Translations under genes and position numbers: made by a program
The notes under the pieces: model-generated
What the model was told of the DNA's origin: nothing
The model's database searches: none
Seen by the model: the letters and a program-made list of their open reading frames with translations, nothing else
From: Clostridia bacterium
Lineage (GTDB): Bacteria; Bacillota; Clostridia; Christensenellales; Borkfalkiaceae
Reading direction: 5' to 3'
NCBI GenBank assembly: GCA_017625565.1
Contig: JAGAKN010000010.1
Coordinates: 1 to 63,218, forward strand
DNA length: 63,218 nucleotides
In this document: piece after piece, positions 18,009 through 26,729 of the stretch
Numbering within the stretch: position 1 is the stretch's first letter
Layout of the letters: every line of letters starts with the position of its first letter

Positions 18009-20441
18009 ATGAGTAAACAAAATTTTACGGAAACGGAAGCGAAAGAATTGATTAAAGGGAAACTTTCCCGCTATTTTGGCGTCGCGCCGAGTGAATCTCG
18101 GAAAGACCAACTTTATAAAGCCGTCGTTATGAGTATTCGGGATATTATGCTCGAAAAACGGCATCAATTCCATTTAACCACGAAAAATGCCAAAGCAAAA
18201 CGAGTATATTATTTGTGTATGGAATTTTTAATGGGGCGTTCCTTAAAAAATAGCGTATTTAATCTCGGGTTAGAAAGTGCCTTTTCCGAAGCTTTAAAGG
18301 AATATGACTGTACGTTAGAAGAACTGTACGAATTAGAACCAGATGCAGGGCTTGGCAACGGTGGGTTGGGGCGTTTAGCGGCTTGTTTTTTAGACGCTTT
18401 GGCTTCGGGGGATTATCCTGCGATGGGGTATTCCATTCGCTACGATTACGGGTTGTTTAAGCAAAAGATCGTAGAAGGTTGGCAAACGGAATTACCCGAC
18501 GTTTGGTTGCCGGGCGGTGAAGTTTGGTTGACGCAAAGAAGCGATAAAGTATTTACCGTAAAATTTGACGGCTATATCGAAGAAAAATGGACGGAAAACG
18601 GCATGGAAGCTATTTACCGCGATGCAAAAGAAGTGCAAGCGGTGGCTTACGATATGATGGTTTCCGGGTATGATAGCAAAGCGGTTTCCGTTTTGCGGTT
18701 GTGGAAAGCGCGTAGTGTACAAAACTTTGATATGAAGTTGTTCTCGCAAGGGGATTATGCGTCGGTTATGAAAGACGATAACGATGCCGAATTGATTTCC
18801 AAAGTATTATACCCTGCAGATAATCACGTCGAAGGCAAGTCTTTGCGCTTAAAACAACAATATTTCCTTGTTTCCGCGTCTTTACAAAACATTTTGGCGG
18901 ATCATAAGCGTAGATATGGCTCGTTGAAATTATTGCCGAAAATGGCGGCAATTCACTTGAATGATACTCATCCGGCATTGGCTATTCCCGAATTAATGCG
19001 GTTATTAATCGACGAAAACGGCATGAATTGGGAAGAAGCTTGGAGTATTACCACTTCTGTATGCGCTTACACGAACCATACGGTTTTGGCAGAAGCCTTA
19101 GAAACTTGGCCAGAAGATTTAATAGCAAGAAAATTACCGAGAATTTATTCGATTTTGAAAGAAATCAATCGTCGGTTTTGCGAAGATCTTTGGACGAAGT
19201 TCCCGGGGGATTGGGACAAAATTTCCCGTATGGCAATTATGTCTTACAACGTCGTTAAAATGGCGAATTTGTCTGTTTACGGTTCTCATCACGTCAACGG
19301 GGTGTCAGGCTTGCACAGCGAAATCATTAAAGAAAGCATTTTTAAAGATTTCTACGAATACACGCCTGAAAAATTCACCAACGTCACCAACGGGATTGCA
19401 CATAGACGTTGGTTGAATCAATCCAACCCCGAACTTTGTGCGTTGTTGGACGAATGTATCGGCGAAGGGTATGCGAAAAACGCCGCAAAACTGGCTGAAT
19501 TCAAGAAGTTTGAAAACGACGAAAGCGTTTTAAAACGCTTGGAAGAAATTAAGCAAATGAAAAAGAAACAATTTGCGGATTTTGCTTATAAAAAACAAGG
19601 CGTTTTAATTGATCCGAATACCATTTTCGACGTTCAGGCAAAGCGTTTGCACGAATATAAACGGCAATTACTCAACGTATTGCATATTATTACGGATTAC
19701 TTGACTTTAAAGGAAAATCCCGATGCGCCGATTCAGCCGAAAACCTATATTTTCGCGGCTAAAGCCGCGGCGGGCTACTATATGGCGAAAAAGATTATCA
19801 AGCTCATTTGTTTCCTTGCAGAAGATATTCGTAAAAATCCGAAGATTGCGGAAAAACTCAACGTCGTATATATGGAAGACTATAACGTGACGATGTCGGA
19901 AAAACTGATGCCCGCATCGGAAATTTCCCAACAAATCTCGCTTGCAGGTAAAGAAGCGAGCGGTACGGGAAATATGAAGTTTATGATCAACGGCGCGTTA
20001 ACGATCGGCACGTACGACGGTGCGAACGTAGAAATGACCGAACACGTAGGCAAAGACAATATCTTTATTTTCGGGTTGAAAGCGGATGAAGTATCGGAAA
20101 TTTGGAGAAATGGCTATTCCGCAAGTGTTTATTACAACAACGATCCGATGCTCCGTAAAGTCATTGAAGCGTTGATCGTCGGGTTTAACGGGGAATCCTT
20201 TGCGGATATTGCAAATTATCTTTTGACTGGTTCGCCGATTGCAGATCCGTATATGTGTATGGCGGATTATCAATCGTATTTAGCGACGCATCAAGAAGTT
20301 TCTCATTTATATGCGACGGATAAACGCGCTTGGAATCAAAAATCCTTACGGAATATCGCCGCTGCCGGGTATTTTGCTGCAGATAGAAGTATTCGTGAAT
20401 ATGCGGAAAACATTTGGAACTTGCAACCTTTGCACGAGTAA
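18009..20441 (+). CDS. glgP: Glycogen phosphorylase
   Basis: A PLP-dependent phosphorolytic enzyme that releases glucose-1-phosphate from glycogen. With the ATG at 18009 it has 810 residues, normal for the family. Signatures are DAGLGNGGLGRLAACFLDA, HLNDTHPALAIPELMR and the PLP-lysine region EASGTGNMKFMINGAL, with the lysine near residue 656. The spacing from AGGAG (17990) to the ATG is long, 14 bases, so the in-frame TTG at 17997 cannot be excluded, though it would be too close. Having synthesis and breakdown genes in one operon fits a cycling storage polymer. Confidence 0.95.
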   Translation: MSKQNFTETEAKELIKGKLSRYFGVAPSESRKDQLYKAVVMSIRDIMLEKRHQFHLTTKNAKAKRVYYLCMEFLMGRSLKNSVFNLGLESAFSEALKEYDCTLEELYELEPDAGLGNGGLGRLAACFLDALASGDYPAMGYSIRYDYGLFKQKIVEGWQTELPDVWLPGGEVWLTQRSDKVFTVKFDGYIEEKWTENGMEAIYRDAKEVQAVAYDMMVSGYDSKAVSVLRLWKARSVQNFDMKLFSQGDYASVMKDDNDAELISKVLYPADNHVEGKSLRLKQQYFLVSASLQNILADHKRRYGSLKLLPKMAAIHLNDTHPALAIPELMRLLIDENGMNWEEAWSITTSVCAYTNHTVLAEALETWPEDLIARKLPRIYSILKEINRRFCEDLWTKFPGDWDKISRMAIMSYNVVKMANLSVYGSHHVNGVSGLHSEIIKESIFKDFYEYTPEKFTNVTNGIAHRRWLNQSNPELCALLDECIGEGYAKNAAKLAEFKKFENDESVLKRLEEIKQMKKKQFADFAYKKQGVLIDPNTIFDVQAKRLHEYKRQLLNVLHIITDYLTLKENPDAPIQPKTYIFAAKAAAGYYMAKKIIKLICFLAEDIRKNPKIAEKLNVVYMEDYNVTMSEKLMPASEISQQISLAGKEASGTGNMKFMINGALTIGTYDGANVEMTEHVGKDNIFIFGLKADEVSEIWRNGYSASVYYNNDPMLRKVIEALIVGFNGESFADIANYLLTGSPIADPYMCMADYQSYLATHQEVSHLYATDKRAWNQKSLRNIAAAGYFAADRSIREYAENIWNLQPLHE

Positions 20442-20478
20442 AAACATCATTTATCACACAATCTAACAATAACCGATT

Positions 20479-20508
20479 AAAAAGCTGTAAATTTTTACGG
20501 CTTTTTAA
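20479..20508 (+). terminator. Terminator after glgP
   Basis: AAAAAGCTGTAAA pairs with TTTACGGCTTTTT and ends in a T-run. It separates the glg operon from the GH13 gene at 20525, although read-through may still feed that gene because no clear promoter lies in between. Confidence 0.75.
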
Positions 20509-20524
20509 TCCGTAAAGGTCGTAT

Positions 20525-22411
20525 ATGCATATTTATTTTAATCCTTTGGATACAGCTTGTAAAAACGTGATCGGCGGAGTTCGACAAGGGGAGTTGATCG
20601 AGTTTAACGTCTTTTGTTTAAAGAACGGGACGCCAGATGCCGTTATTTCGTCTGAATACGTAATGAAAACGCCTACGATAGAAGCGTGTATTGCGCCCGA
20701 AAGACAAGCTTTCTTACAATTAAATCGGGACAGGGAGTCAATGCAATCGTATCCAATGGAAAAAACTCCGTTTGGATGGACGATTTCCCTTGCTATCCAT
20801 GAAATCGGGCTGTATTTTTACAGTTTTCATATAGAAAACGTAGGGTATATCGTTTGTGGGGGAATGGAATACGGGATTTTAAGAGATCACGTGGCAAACG
20901 CCTTTCTTTTGACGGTATACGATCGAGAATATCAAACGCCCGACTGGTTTAAAGGTGGGGTAATGTATCAAATTTTCCCTGATCGTTTTTGTAAAAAAGG
21001 AACTATGCCAGACATAAAAGGTAGGGTGTGCAGAGAAGATTGGGGTGGTGAACCGAATTTTCGACCGAATGAACACGGAAAAGTTTTAAATAACGACTTT
21101 TTTGGTGGAAATTTCAAGGGAATTCAAAGCAAATTGCCGTATTTAAAGAAACTTGGGATTACTACGATTTATTTAAACCCGATTTTTAAAGCAGCATCGA
21201 ATCATCGCTACGATACGTCCGATTATATGCAAATCGATCCGATTTTAGGCTCGGAAGAAGAGTTTTCAGAGTTTATAAAAGCCGCGGAAAATCAAGGAAT
21301 TAAGGTGATTTTAGACGGTGTTTTCAATCATACGGGCGATGATAGCGTTTATTTTAATAAATACGGAAATTATCCGTCCGTCGGCGCGTATCAATCCAAA
21401 GATTCGCCGTATTTTTCCTGGTATTCCTTCCAAGAATTTCCCAATCGCTACAGTAGCTGGTGGGGAATTGATATTTTGCCGGAAATCAACGAAAATTCCC
21501 AAGAATATCAAGATTTTATCTTTGAAAAAGGCGGGGTTTTAAAGAAATGGCTGCAATTCGGGATTGGCGGATATCGTTTGGACGTTGCCGACGAGTTGCC
21601 TGATTTTTTCTTGAAGAAATTGCGAAAATCGGTCAAAGAGGACAAGCCAGATGCAATAATTATCGGCGAAGTTTGGGAAGATGCTTCTAATAAAATCGCA
21701 TATTCTCAACGACGGGAATATTTACAAGGTTTCGAACTGGATAGCGTAATGAATTATCCCTTAAAAGACGGGATTATTCGCTATATGCAAACGGAAAATG
21801 CGTCTGAATTGTTGCAAACACTCCACGCTTTAATCGATCATTATCCAAAACAAACGCTTGATTGTTTAATGAATATACTCGGTACGCACGATACCGCGCG
21901 TATTTTAACTGTTTTAGGCGGTATTTCCTGTCAAAATAAGGAAGAAATGGCGAGTGCCTGGGCGTATTTAGACGGTACAGCCAAAGCGCAAGCAATTGAA
22001 AAATTAAAAATGGCGGTCGTTTTGCAATATACGTTGCCTGGTGTACCATGCGTCTATTACGGCGATGAAAATGGCATGGAAGGACATATCGATCCATTTT
22101 GTCGTAGGTGTTTTGATTGGAATACGTTAAATGATCCGTTAATTTCTTTTTATCAAAGTTTAGGAAAAATTCGAAAACAGTACCGTGATATTTTTAAAGA
22201 CGGCGCATTCGAAGAACTTTCCGTGCAGGACGGTTTGTTTTATTTCAAGCGAACAAAAGAAGAAAAAGAAGTATACGTTTTTGTAAATAATTCATCCAAA
22301 CGATATTTATTAGAAACGTGTTATCATTTTAAAGATTGTTTGACAGAAGTCGTTTATGAAAATGAAATTCTCGTAAAACCGTATTCGTACGGAATATTTA
22401 AAAAAGAATAA
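20525..22411 (+). CDS. GH13 alpha-glucan hydrolase (neopullulanase/cyclomaltodextrinase-like)
   Basis: This 628-residue enzyme has an N-terminal beta-domain of about 130 residues, typical of neopullulanase and cyclomaltodextrinase, followed by the GH13 barrel. Conserved regions are LDGVFNHTG, GYRLDVADE (nucleophile Asp near 352), GEVWED (acid Glu near 381) and GTHDTAR (Asp near 455). No signal peptide is visible, so it probably acts in the cytoplasm on maltodextrins released from glycogen or imported. The exact specificity cannot be read from sequence. It lies directly behind the glg operon on the same strand. Confidence 0.85.
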   Translation: MHIYFNPLDTACKNVIGGVRQGELIEFNVFCLKNGTPDAVISSEYVMKTPTIEACIAPERQAFLQLNRDRESMQSYPMEKTPFGWTISLAIHEIGLYFYSFHIENVGYIVCGGMEYGILRDHVANAFLLTVYDREYQTPDWFKGGVMYQIFPDRFCKKGTMPDIKGRVCREDWGGEPNFRPNEHGKVLNNDFFGGNFKGIQSKLPYLKKLGITTIYLNPIFKAASNHRYDTSDYMQIDPILGSEEEFSEFIKAAENQGIKVILDGVFNHTGDDSVYFNKYGNYPSVGAYQSKDSPYFSWYSFQEFPNRYSSWWGIDILPEINENSQEYQDFIFEKGGVLKKWLQFGIGGYRLDVADELPDFFLKKLRKSVKEDKPDAIIIGEVWEDASNKIAYSQRREYLQGFELDSVMNYPLKDGIIRYMQTENASELLQTLHALIDHYPKQTLDCLMNILGTHDTARILTVLGGISCQNKEEMASAWAYLDGTAKAQAIEKLKMAVVLQYTLPGVPCVYYGDENGMEGHIDPFCRRCFDWNTLNDPLISFYQSLGKIRKQYRDIFKDGAFEELSVQDGLFYFKRTKEEKEVYVFVNNSSKRYLLETCYHFKDCLTEVVYENEILVKPYSYGIFKKE

Positions 22412-22452
22412 AATTTTTACAAAACTACCTATTTTCAAGGATTTATACGGTT

Positions 22453-22491
22453 AACATTTCGTAAAAGCTGTATTTTACGAAATGTTTTGTC
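22453..22491 (+). terminator. Terminator after the GH13 gene
   Basis: A perfect 14-bp stem, AACATTTCGTAAAA / TTTTACGAAATGTT, followed by TTGTCTATT. The gap up to 22610 also holds three TTTTCAAG repeats (22432, 22520, 22552). Confidence 0.75.
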
Positions 22492-22609
22492 TATTCCCCA
22501 CCATGCGTTTTTCTCTTTATTTTCAAGGGATTGCGCACTTTTTTCTATTTGTTTTCAAGTGTAATCGGATTTAGTTTCTTATAACTTTTCGGAAAAACCG
22601 ACAATTTCC

Positions 22610-22639
22610 TTGACTTCTCCCCTGTTTTTGCGGTACAAT
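22610..22639 (+). promoter_or_regulatory. Promoter placing the transcript start at the recombinase ATG
   Basis: TTGACT (22610-22615), an 18-nt spacer, TACAAT (22634-22639). The expected start of transcription, about 7 bases beyond the -10, coincides with the A of the ATG at 22646. No Shine-Dalgarno sequence precedes this ATG, so the mRNA is probably leaderless. Confidence 0.65.
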
Positions 22640-22645
22640 ACCAGT

Positions 22646-23698
22646 ATGAAAAAAGATAATTATTATGCAAAACGTAATATTCAAGACCTTGATCGGATTT
22701 CGGAGCTATTAAATGAACTTCCTTCCTTTTGCGAAGATTATTTTCTTGGGGTAGAATCACGGACGAGTTGCCAAACTCGCTTAAAATACGCCTACGATTT
22801 GCGAATTTTTTTCGACTTCTTATGCAAACGAAAGTATAAGAATTTTTTGGCGACGGAATTAACACTCTCGCATTTGGAAGGGATTACGCATAACGATATC
22901 GAATTGTTTTTGAGTTATTTATCCCACTATCGATATAATGATAAGCATCTTTCGTGTGATGATCGAGCAAAAGCGAGAAAACTTTCCGCTGTTCGGGCTA
23001 TGTTTAAATACTTTTTTAATAAAGGCATGATTGAAGTGGATAATTCTGCAAAAGTTTCCACACCAAAACTCCACGAAAAAGAAATTATTCGCTTGGAAAG
23101 TAGTGAAGTTTCCGAATTAATCCACATCACCGAAACGGGCAACGGGCTCTCCCGTCACGCAAGCGGATATCACTCGAAAACGAAAATCCGTGATACGGCG
23201 ATTATTACCCTATTCTTGGGCACGGGGATACGTATTAGCGAATTGGTTGGTTTGGATAACGATAGTTTTGATTTTTCTGAAAACTCCTTTTTAGTGACGA
23301 GAAAAGGCGGAAATCAGGCAATTTTATATTTTTCCGACGAAGTAAAATACGCATTGCAAGAGTACATAGCCGAAAAATCGAACGATCCGAAAATTCCTGA
23401 AGGAGAAACGGCATTTTTTCTTTCCATGCAGTATAAACGGATCAACGTTCGTTCGGTAGAAATTCTCGTGAAGAAATATAGTAAACTTGTGTCCCCTTTA
23501 AAAAAGATTACGCCCCATAAATTGCGGAGTACGTACGGTACGCGTCTATACAACGAAACAGGCGATATTTATATTGTTGCGGACGTTTTAGGGCATCGTG
23601 ACGTCAATACTACGAAAAAACACTATGCCGCAATTACGGAAGAAAATCGTAAAAAAGTTGCCAACGTCGTAAAATTACGTGACGATAAGGATCAATAA
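22646..23698 (+). CDS. Tyrosine recombinase (XerC/XerD-like)
   Basis: A 350-residue site-specific recombinase with an N-terminal SAM-like core-binding domain (about 20-130) and a C-terminal catalytic domain. The catalytic set is visible: Arg in GTGIRISEL, the beta-hairpin Lys in RKGGN, HKLR in HKLRSTYGT, His in LGHRDVNTTKKHY and the nucleophilic Tyr in KHYAA. No phage or transposon genes surround it, so a housekeeping Xer-type role in chromosome dimer resolution is possible. It is somewhat longer than typical XerC. Its mRNA appears leaderless. hflX follows after 8 bases. Confidence 0.88.
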   Translation: MKKDNYYAKRNIQDLDRISELLNELPSFCEDYFLGVESRTSCQTRLKYAYDLRIFFDFLCKRKYKNFLATELTLSHLEGITHNDIELFLSYLSHYRYNDKHLSCDDRAKARKLSAVRAMFKYFFNKGMIEVDNSAKVSTPKLHEKEIIRLESSEVSELIHITETGNGLSRHASGYHSKTKIRDTAIITLFLGTGIRISELVGLDNDSFDFSENSFLVTRKGGNQAILYFSDEVKYALQEYIAEKSNDPKIPEGETAFFLSMQYKRINVRSVEILVKKYSKLVSPLKKITPHKLRSTYGTRLYNETGDIYIVADVLGHRDVNTTKKHYAAITEENRKKVANVVKLRDDKDQ

Positions 23699-23706
23699 CG
23701 TCCCCT

Positions 23707-24951
23707 ATGCAAAATTCCGAAACACAGTTAGAAAAAATTTATATTATTCAACCGATAACCCGAGAAAATGCGGAAAAATATCGTGTTTTGCAGGCGGAAG
23801 CCGTTTCTTTGATTGAAAGCGCCGGCGCAGTATACGCAGGCACAATTTATCAAAATATCCGCGAAATTAACAGCGCGACTTTTGTTGGCGCAGGAAAATT
23901 GCTAGAGTTAAAGGATCGTTTATCAGGCTTGGACGAAATTACGGTTTTGTTTAACGGGGAGCTCTCCCCGGCGCAAACGATGAATATCTCCGCGCTTTTG
24001 GACGATAAAAAAGTTATTGATCGGACGACTTTAATTTTGGATATTTTTGCAAAAAACGCCAAATCAAGCGAAGGGAAATTACAGGTCGAGTTGGCGCAAT
24101 TGAAGTATTTATATCCCCGTTTAAAAGGTAAAGGAGTTGCTCTTTCGCGTTTGGGAGGTGGCGTCGGTACGCGTGGACCTGGGGAAACGCAGTTAGAAAC
24201 GGATCGAAGATACATTCGCAACCGTATTCATTTTTTAGAAAATCGCTTAAAAGAAACGGAGAAACGTCGTGCGTTTCAAACGGCAAGACGTAAAAAGAAT
24301 AACACAAAAACCATCGCTTTAATCGGGTACACGAACACGGGAAAATCTACCATGTTAAACCTGTTGACGGGCGCCGACGTGTATACGAAAAACGAGCTTT
24401 TCGCGACACTTGATCCAACGACGAGAAAGTATATAATTGACGGTACGGAGTTTTTGTTGGTGGATACGGTTGGTTTTTTGCAGGATCTCCCCCATCATTT
24501 GATTGAAGCGTTTCACTCCACGTTAGAAAGTGCGTTGCATTGTGATCTTGCGCTAATCGTTTGCGACGCAACGGGAGAATACGATATGCAAATGCGTACA
24601 ACTTTGCAAACGTTGGAAGAAATGCACTTTTCGTCCCCTTATCTCGTCGTCATGAATAAAAGCGAGAATTGCACGGATTTCTCTCGGTTTCCTTACGGTA
24701 GTATTGCGGTTTCTGCCAAGGAAAACAAAGGCTTTGATCGTTTAAAACGGGAAATTATGCAAACGTTTCAAAAGGAATATTTACGATGCGAGCTATTTGT
24801 TCCTTACAAACGTCTTTCCGATTATGGAAAACAAAAACATTTCATCACGGAAAACTCCGTGGAATATACGGATGATGGCTTACAAATTTGCGCAACGATC
24901 CCCGTTCGATATGAAAAAGTTTTTTCTGAATATATCAAAAAGCTCTTATGA
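23707..24951 (+). CDS. hflX: Ribosome-associated GTPase HflX
   Basis: HflX is a GTPase that splits stalled ribosomes under stress. The 414 residues show the N-terminal HflX domain (VGAGKLLELK, LNGELSPAQTMN), a central helical region with the conserved GGVGTRGPGETQLE, and the G domain with G1 GYTNTGKST near residue 208 and G3 DTVGF. No good ribosome binding site lies next to the ATG; AAGGAT inside the recombinase end is 14 bases away, so translation is probably coupled to the upstream gene. The stop codon lies inside the terminator stem. Confidence 0.94.
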   Translation: MQNSETQLEKIYIIQPITRENAEKYRVLQAEAVSLIESAGAVYAGTIYQNIREINSATFVGAGKLLELKDRLSGLDEITVLFNGELSPAQTMNISALLDDKKVIDRTTLILDIFAKNAKSSEGKLQVELAQLKYLYPRLKGKGVALSRLGGGVGTRGPGETQLETDRRYIRNRIHFLENRLKETEKRRAFQTARRKKNNTKTIALIGYTNTGKSTMLNLLTGADVYTKNELFATLDPTTRKYIIDGTEFLLVDTVGFLQDLPHHLIEAFHSTLESALHCDLALIVCDATGEYDMQMRTTLQTLEEMHFSSPYLVVMNKSENCTDFSRFPYGSIAVSAKENKGFDRLKREIMQTFQKEYLRCELFVPYKRLSDYGKQKHFITENSVEYTDDGLQICATIPVRYEKVFSEYIKKLL

Positions 24952-24972
24952 ACACTTCATAAGAGCTTTTTA
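24937..24972 (+). terminator. Terminator overlapping the hflX stop codon
   Basis: A perfect stem of about 15 bp, AAAAGCTCTTATGAA / TTCATAAGAGCTTTT, with a CAC loop, then a T-run. The left arm contains the last hflX codons. Confidence 0.85.
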
Positions 24973-24993
24973 TAAAATTTTCCGATAGAGGTT

Positions 24994-25176
24994 TTATTCT
25001 TCGCTATACTCGGCGGGGTTTGTATAAATTTTATCGATTTTTATAGATGCAACGTCTTGAAAATCGATGCACTTTCCGCAGTTGTCGCAAATTTTCTTTG
25101 GATCTAAATCGCACGTTTCACATTCCATACATTCGATACAATCTCGATCATATAATACACATTTTTCGCCAAGCAT
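24994..25176 (-). CDS. Small eight-cysteine protein, unknown function
   Basis: This is a 60-residue protein from the ATG at 25176, which has GAGGTG before it; an in-frame TTG four codons earlier is less likely. It contains eight cysteines, mostly as CxxC-type pairs (CIECMECETC and CDNCGKC), followed by an acidic tail. This spacing suggests a zinc or iron-sulfur site, but no named domain is recognised. It has its own consensus promoter (25203-25231) and is divergent from lexA. Confidence 0.7.
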   Translation of the reverse strand: MLGEKCVLYDRDCIECMECETCDLDPKKICDNCGKCIDFQDVASIKIDKIYTNPAEYSEE

Positions 25177-25202
25177 AACGCACCTCAAATTTTCTTATTA
25201 GT

Positions 25203-25231
25203 AGTATAGCATACTTTCTCGCGCTTGTCAA
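25203..25231 (-). promoter_or_regulatory. Consensus promoter of the small cysteine-rich gene
   Basis: On the minus strand: TTGACA, a 17-nt spacer containing TGC before the -10, and TATACT. One of the best promoter matches in the window, so this short gene is probably well expressed. Confidence 0.8.
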
Positions 25232-25276
25232 TAAAGTATAACAAATAAAAAAATAGGAAAAAATTTAAAATGCAGT

Positions 25277-25315
25277 AAACATTTGTTTGCTTTTTTTAAA
25301 ATATTATGGTATACT
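25277..25315 (+). promoter_or_regulatory. lexA promoter with putative LexA operator
   Basis: The -35 TTGCTT (25287-25292), a 17-nt spacer ending TGG, and -10 TATACT (25310-25315). Overlapping the -35 is AAACATTTGTTT (25277-25288), a palindrome of the form AAAC-N4-GTTT. It resembles the Gram-positive LexA box GAAC-N4-GTTC, consistent with autorepression. Confidence 0.55.
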
Positions 25316-25348
25316 ATGTATATAAATGTCGAAAAAGGTGAAAAATCT

Positions 25349-25945
25349 ATGGTCAATGAAGAAAAATTGATAAGAGTAATGGATTATATCCGTAAATTTT
25401 CCGAAGAAAACGGTTATACCCCCTCCGTACGTGAAATTGGCAAGGAATGTGGAATAAAATCCACGGCAACGGTGCACAGTTATTTAGCAAAGTTGCAAAA
25501 TAAAGGATATTTGAACAAAGCAACGAATAAAAAGCGTTCGGTGACAATCGGCAAAAGTGCAGGGGTGAGCATCCCCTTGATTGGTGTTGTCACGGCAGGT
25601 CAACCCGTTTTTGCATATGAAAATTACGAGGATTATTACACCTTTCCAGCGGGCGAATTTCAAGGCGATGATTTGTTTATGCTCCGCGTAGATGGTACGT
25701 CTATGATCGACGCAGGGATTATGAACGGCGATAAAATCATCGTTCGTAGGCAACCTACGGCGGAGAATGGTGAGATTGTTGTTGCCTTGGTGGAAGATTC
25801 CGCTACGGTAAAAAGGTTTTTCCGCAAGAACGGACAAGTTATTTTACACCCTGAAAACGAAGCGTTGAGCGATATGATTTACGAAGACGGACAAGTTTCC
25901 ATTCTCGGCAAAGTCATTGGTTTAATGCGTAATTATCGAGCTTAA
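25349..25945 (+). CDS. lexA: SOS repressor LexA
   Basis: LexA represses DNA-damage genes and self-cleaves when RecA is activated. The start is the ATG at 25349 with AAAGGTG ahead, giving 198 residues. The N-terminal winged helix contains TPSVREIGKECGIKSTATVHSYL. The linker has the cleavage site Ala83-Gly84 in GVVTAGQP. The catalytic dyad is Ser118 (DGTSMI) and Lys155 (SATVKRF). A putative LexA box overlaps its promoter. Confidence 0.95.
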   Translation: MVNEEKLIRVMDYIRKFSEENGYTPSVREIGKECGIKSTATVHSYLAKLQNKGYLNKATNKKRSVTIGKSAGVSIPLIGVVTAGQPVFAYENYEDYYTFPAGEFQGDDLFMLRVDGTSMIDAGIMNGDKIIVRRQPTAENGEIVVALVEDSATVKRFFRKNGQVILHPENEALSDMIYEDGQVSILGKVIGLMRNYRA

Positions 25946-25958
25946 ATCCCCTAATTAC

Positions 25959-25992
25959 AAAGGAAACACCCGTTTTCACGGGTGTTTCTTTA
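25959..25992. terminator. Bidirectional terminator between lexA and the pseudouridine synthase
   Basis: AAAGGAAACACCCG pairs with CGGGTGTTTCTTT around a TTTTCA loop. A and T tracts flank it, so it serves both convergent genes. Confidence 0.85.
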
Positions 25993-25995
25993 TGA

Positions 25996-26700
25996 TTATA
26001 AGCCTTTTAAATAGGCGATTTCTTCTTGGGTGAGTTTACGTACTTGACCGCGATCTAAACCACTTAATTTTAATTGTCCGATGCTGACGCGTTTTAAGAA
26101 TTCCACGTTTTTTCCGATTGCTTCGAACATACGGCGAACTTGTCTATTTCGCCCTTCCGTAATGGTAATATGTACTTTTGTATACGATTTATTCGTTTCA
26201 ACGATATGCGCTTTGCATTTTTTGGTCAAAACCCCGTCAATTTCCACCCCTGAACGAATGGGATTTAAATCTTTTTCCGTCAAAGTTCCCTCGATTTTTG
26301 CCATATAGGTTTTGGGAATTTCCGTTTTCGGATGGGTTAAACGGAATGCCAAATCCCCGTCGTTGGTTAAAATCAACAATCCTTCCGTTGCGTAGTCCAG
26401 CCTACCTACGGGGAAAATACGTCCCGACGTTTCGGGTAAGAAATCCATAATCGTTTTTCTTCCACGGTCGTCGGAAACGGTACATACAACCCCTTTCGGT
26501 TTGTTCATAATATAATATTCGGCATCTTTTTCGTTGACGGCGATTGGTTGATCGTCTAACGTGATGACGTCGCCTTCTTGTACGTCGATTCCCAAAGTAG
26601 CAATAACGCCATTAATTTTTATGCGCTTTGCCATAATCATTTCGTCTACGTGCCGTCTACTTGCAACGCCTTGTTCCGCTAAATATTTATTAATTCTCAT
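25996..26700 (-). CDS. rRNA pseudouridine synthase (RluB/RsuA family)
   Basis: This makes pseudouridine in rRNA. The chosen ATG at 26700, with AAAAGG before it, gives 234 residues. An N-terminal S4 RNA-binding domain (RINKYLAEQGVASRR) precedes the catalytic domain with GRLDYATEGLLILTNDG, where the catalytic Asp is near residue 100. NRQVRRMFEAIG is in the C-terminal part. It could be RluB-like (23S) or RsuA-like (16S); neighbouring scpAB is the usual context for RluB in Firmicutes. Confidence 0.9.
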   Translation of the reverse strand: MRINKYLAEQGVASRRHVDEMIMAKRIKINGVIATLGIDVQEGDVITLDDQPIAVNEKDAEYYIMNKPKGVVCTVSDDRGRKTIMDFLPETSGRIFPVGRLDYATEGLLILTNDGDLAFRLTHPKTEIPKTYMAKIEGTLTEKDLNPIRSGVEIDGVLTKKCKAHIVETNKSYTKVHITITEGRNRQVRRMFEAIGKNVEFLKRVSIGQLKLSGLDRGQVRKLTQEEIAYLKGL

Positions 26701-26729
26701 AATCGCCTTTTCCAAGTAAATTTTCGTAC

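Noticed and set aside
22610..22645. TTG start extending the tyrosine recombinase by 12 codons
   Set aside because: The TTG is the -35 box of the promoter and cannot be within the mRNA. The ATG at 22646 is used.
22646..23698. Phage integrase marking a prophage or integrative element
   Set aside because: No phage, conjugation or attachment-site duplication was seen. The neighbours are hflX and lexA, so a Xer-type role is more likely.
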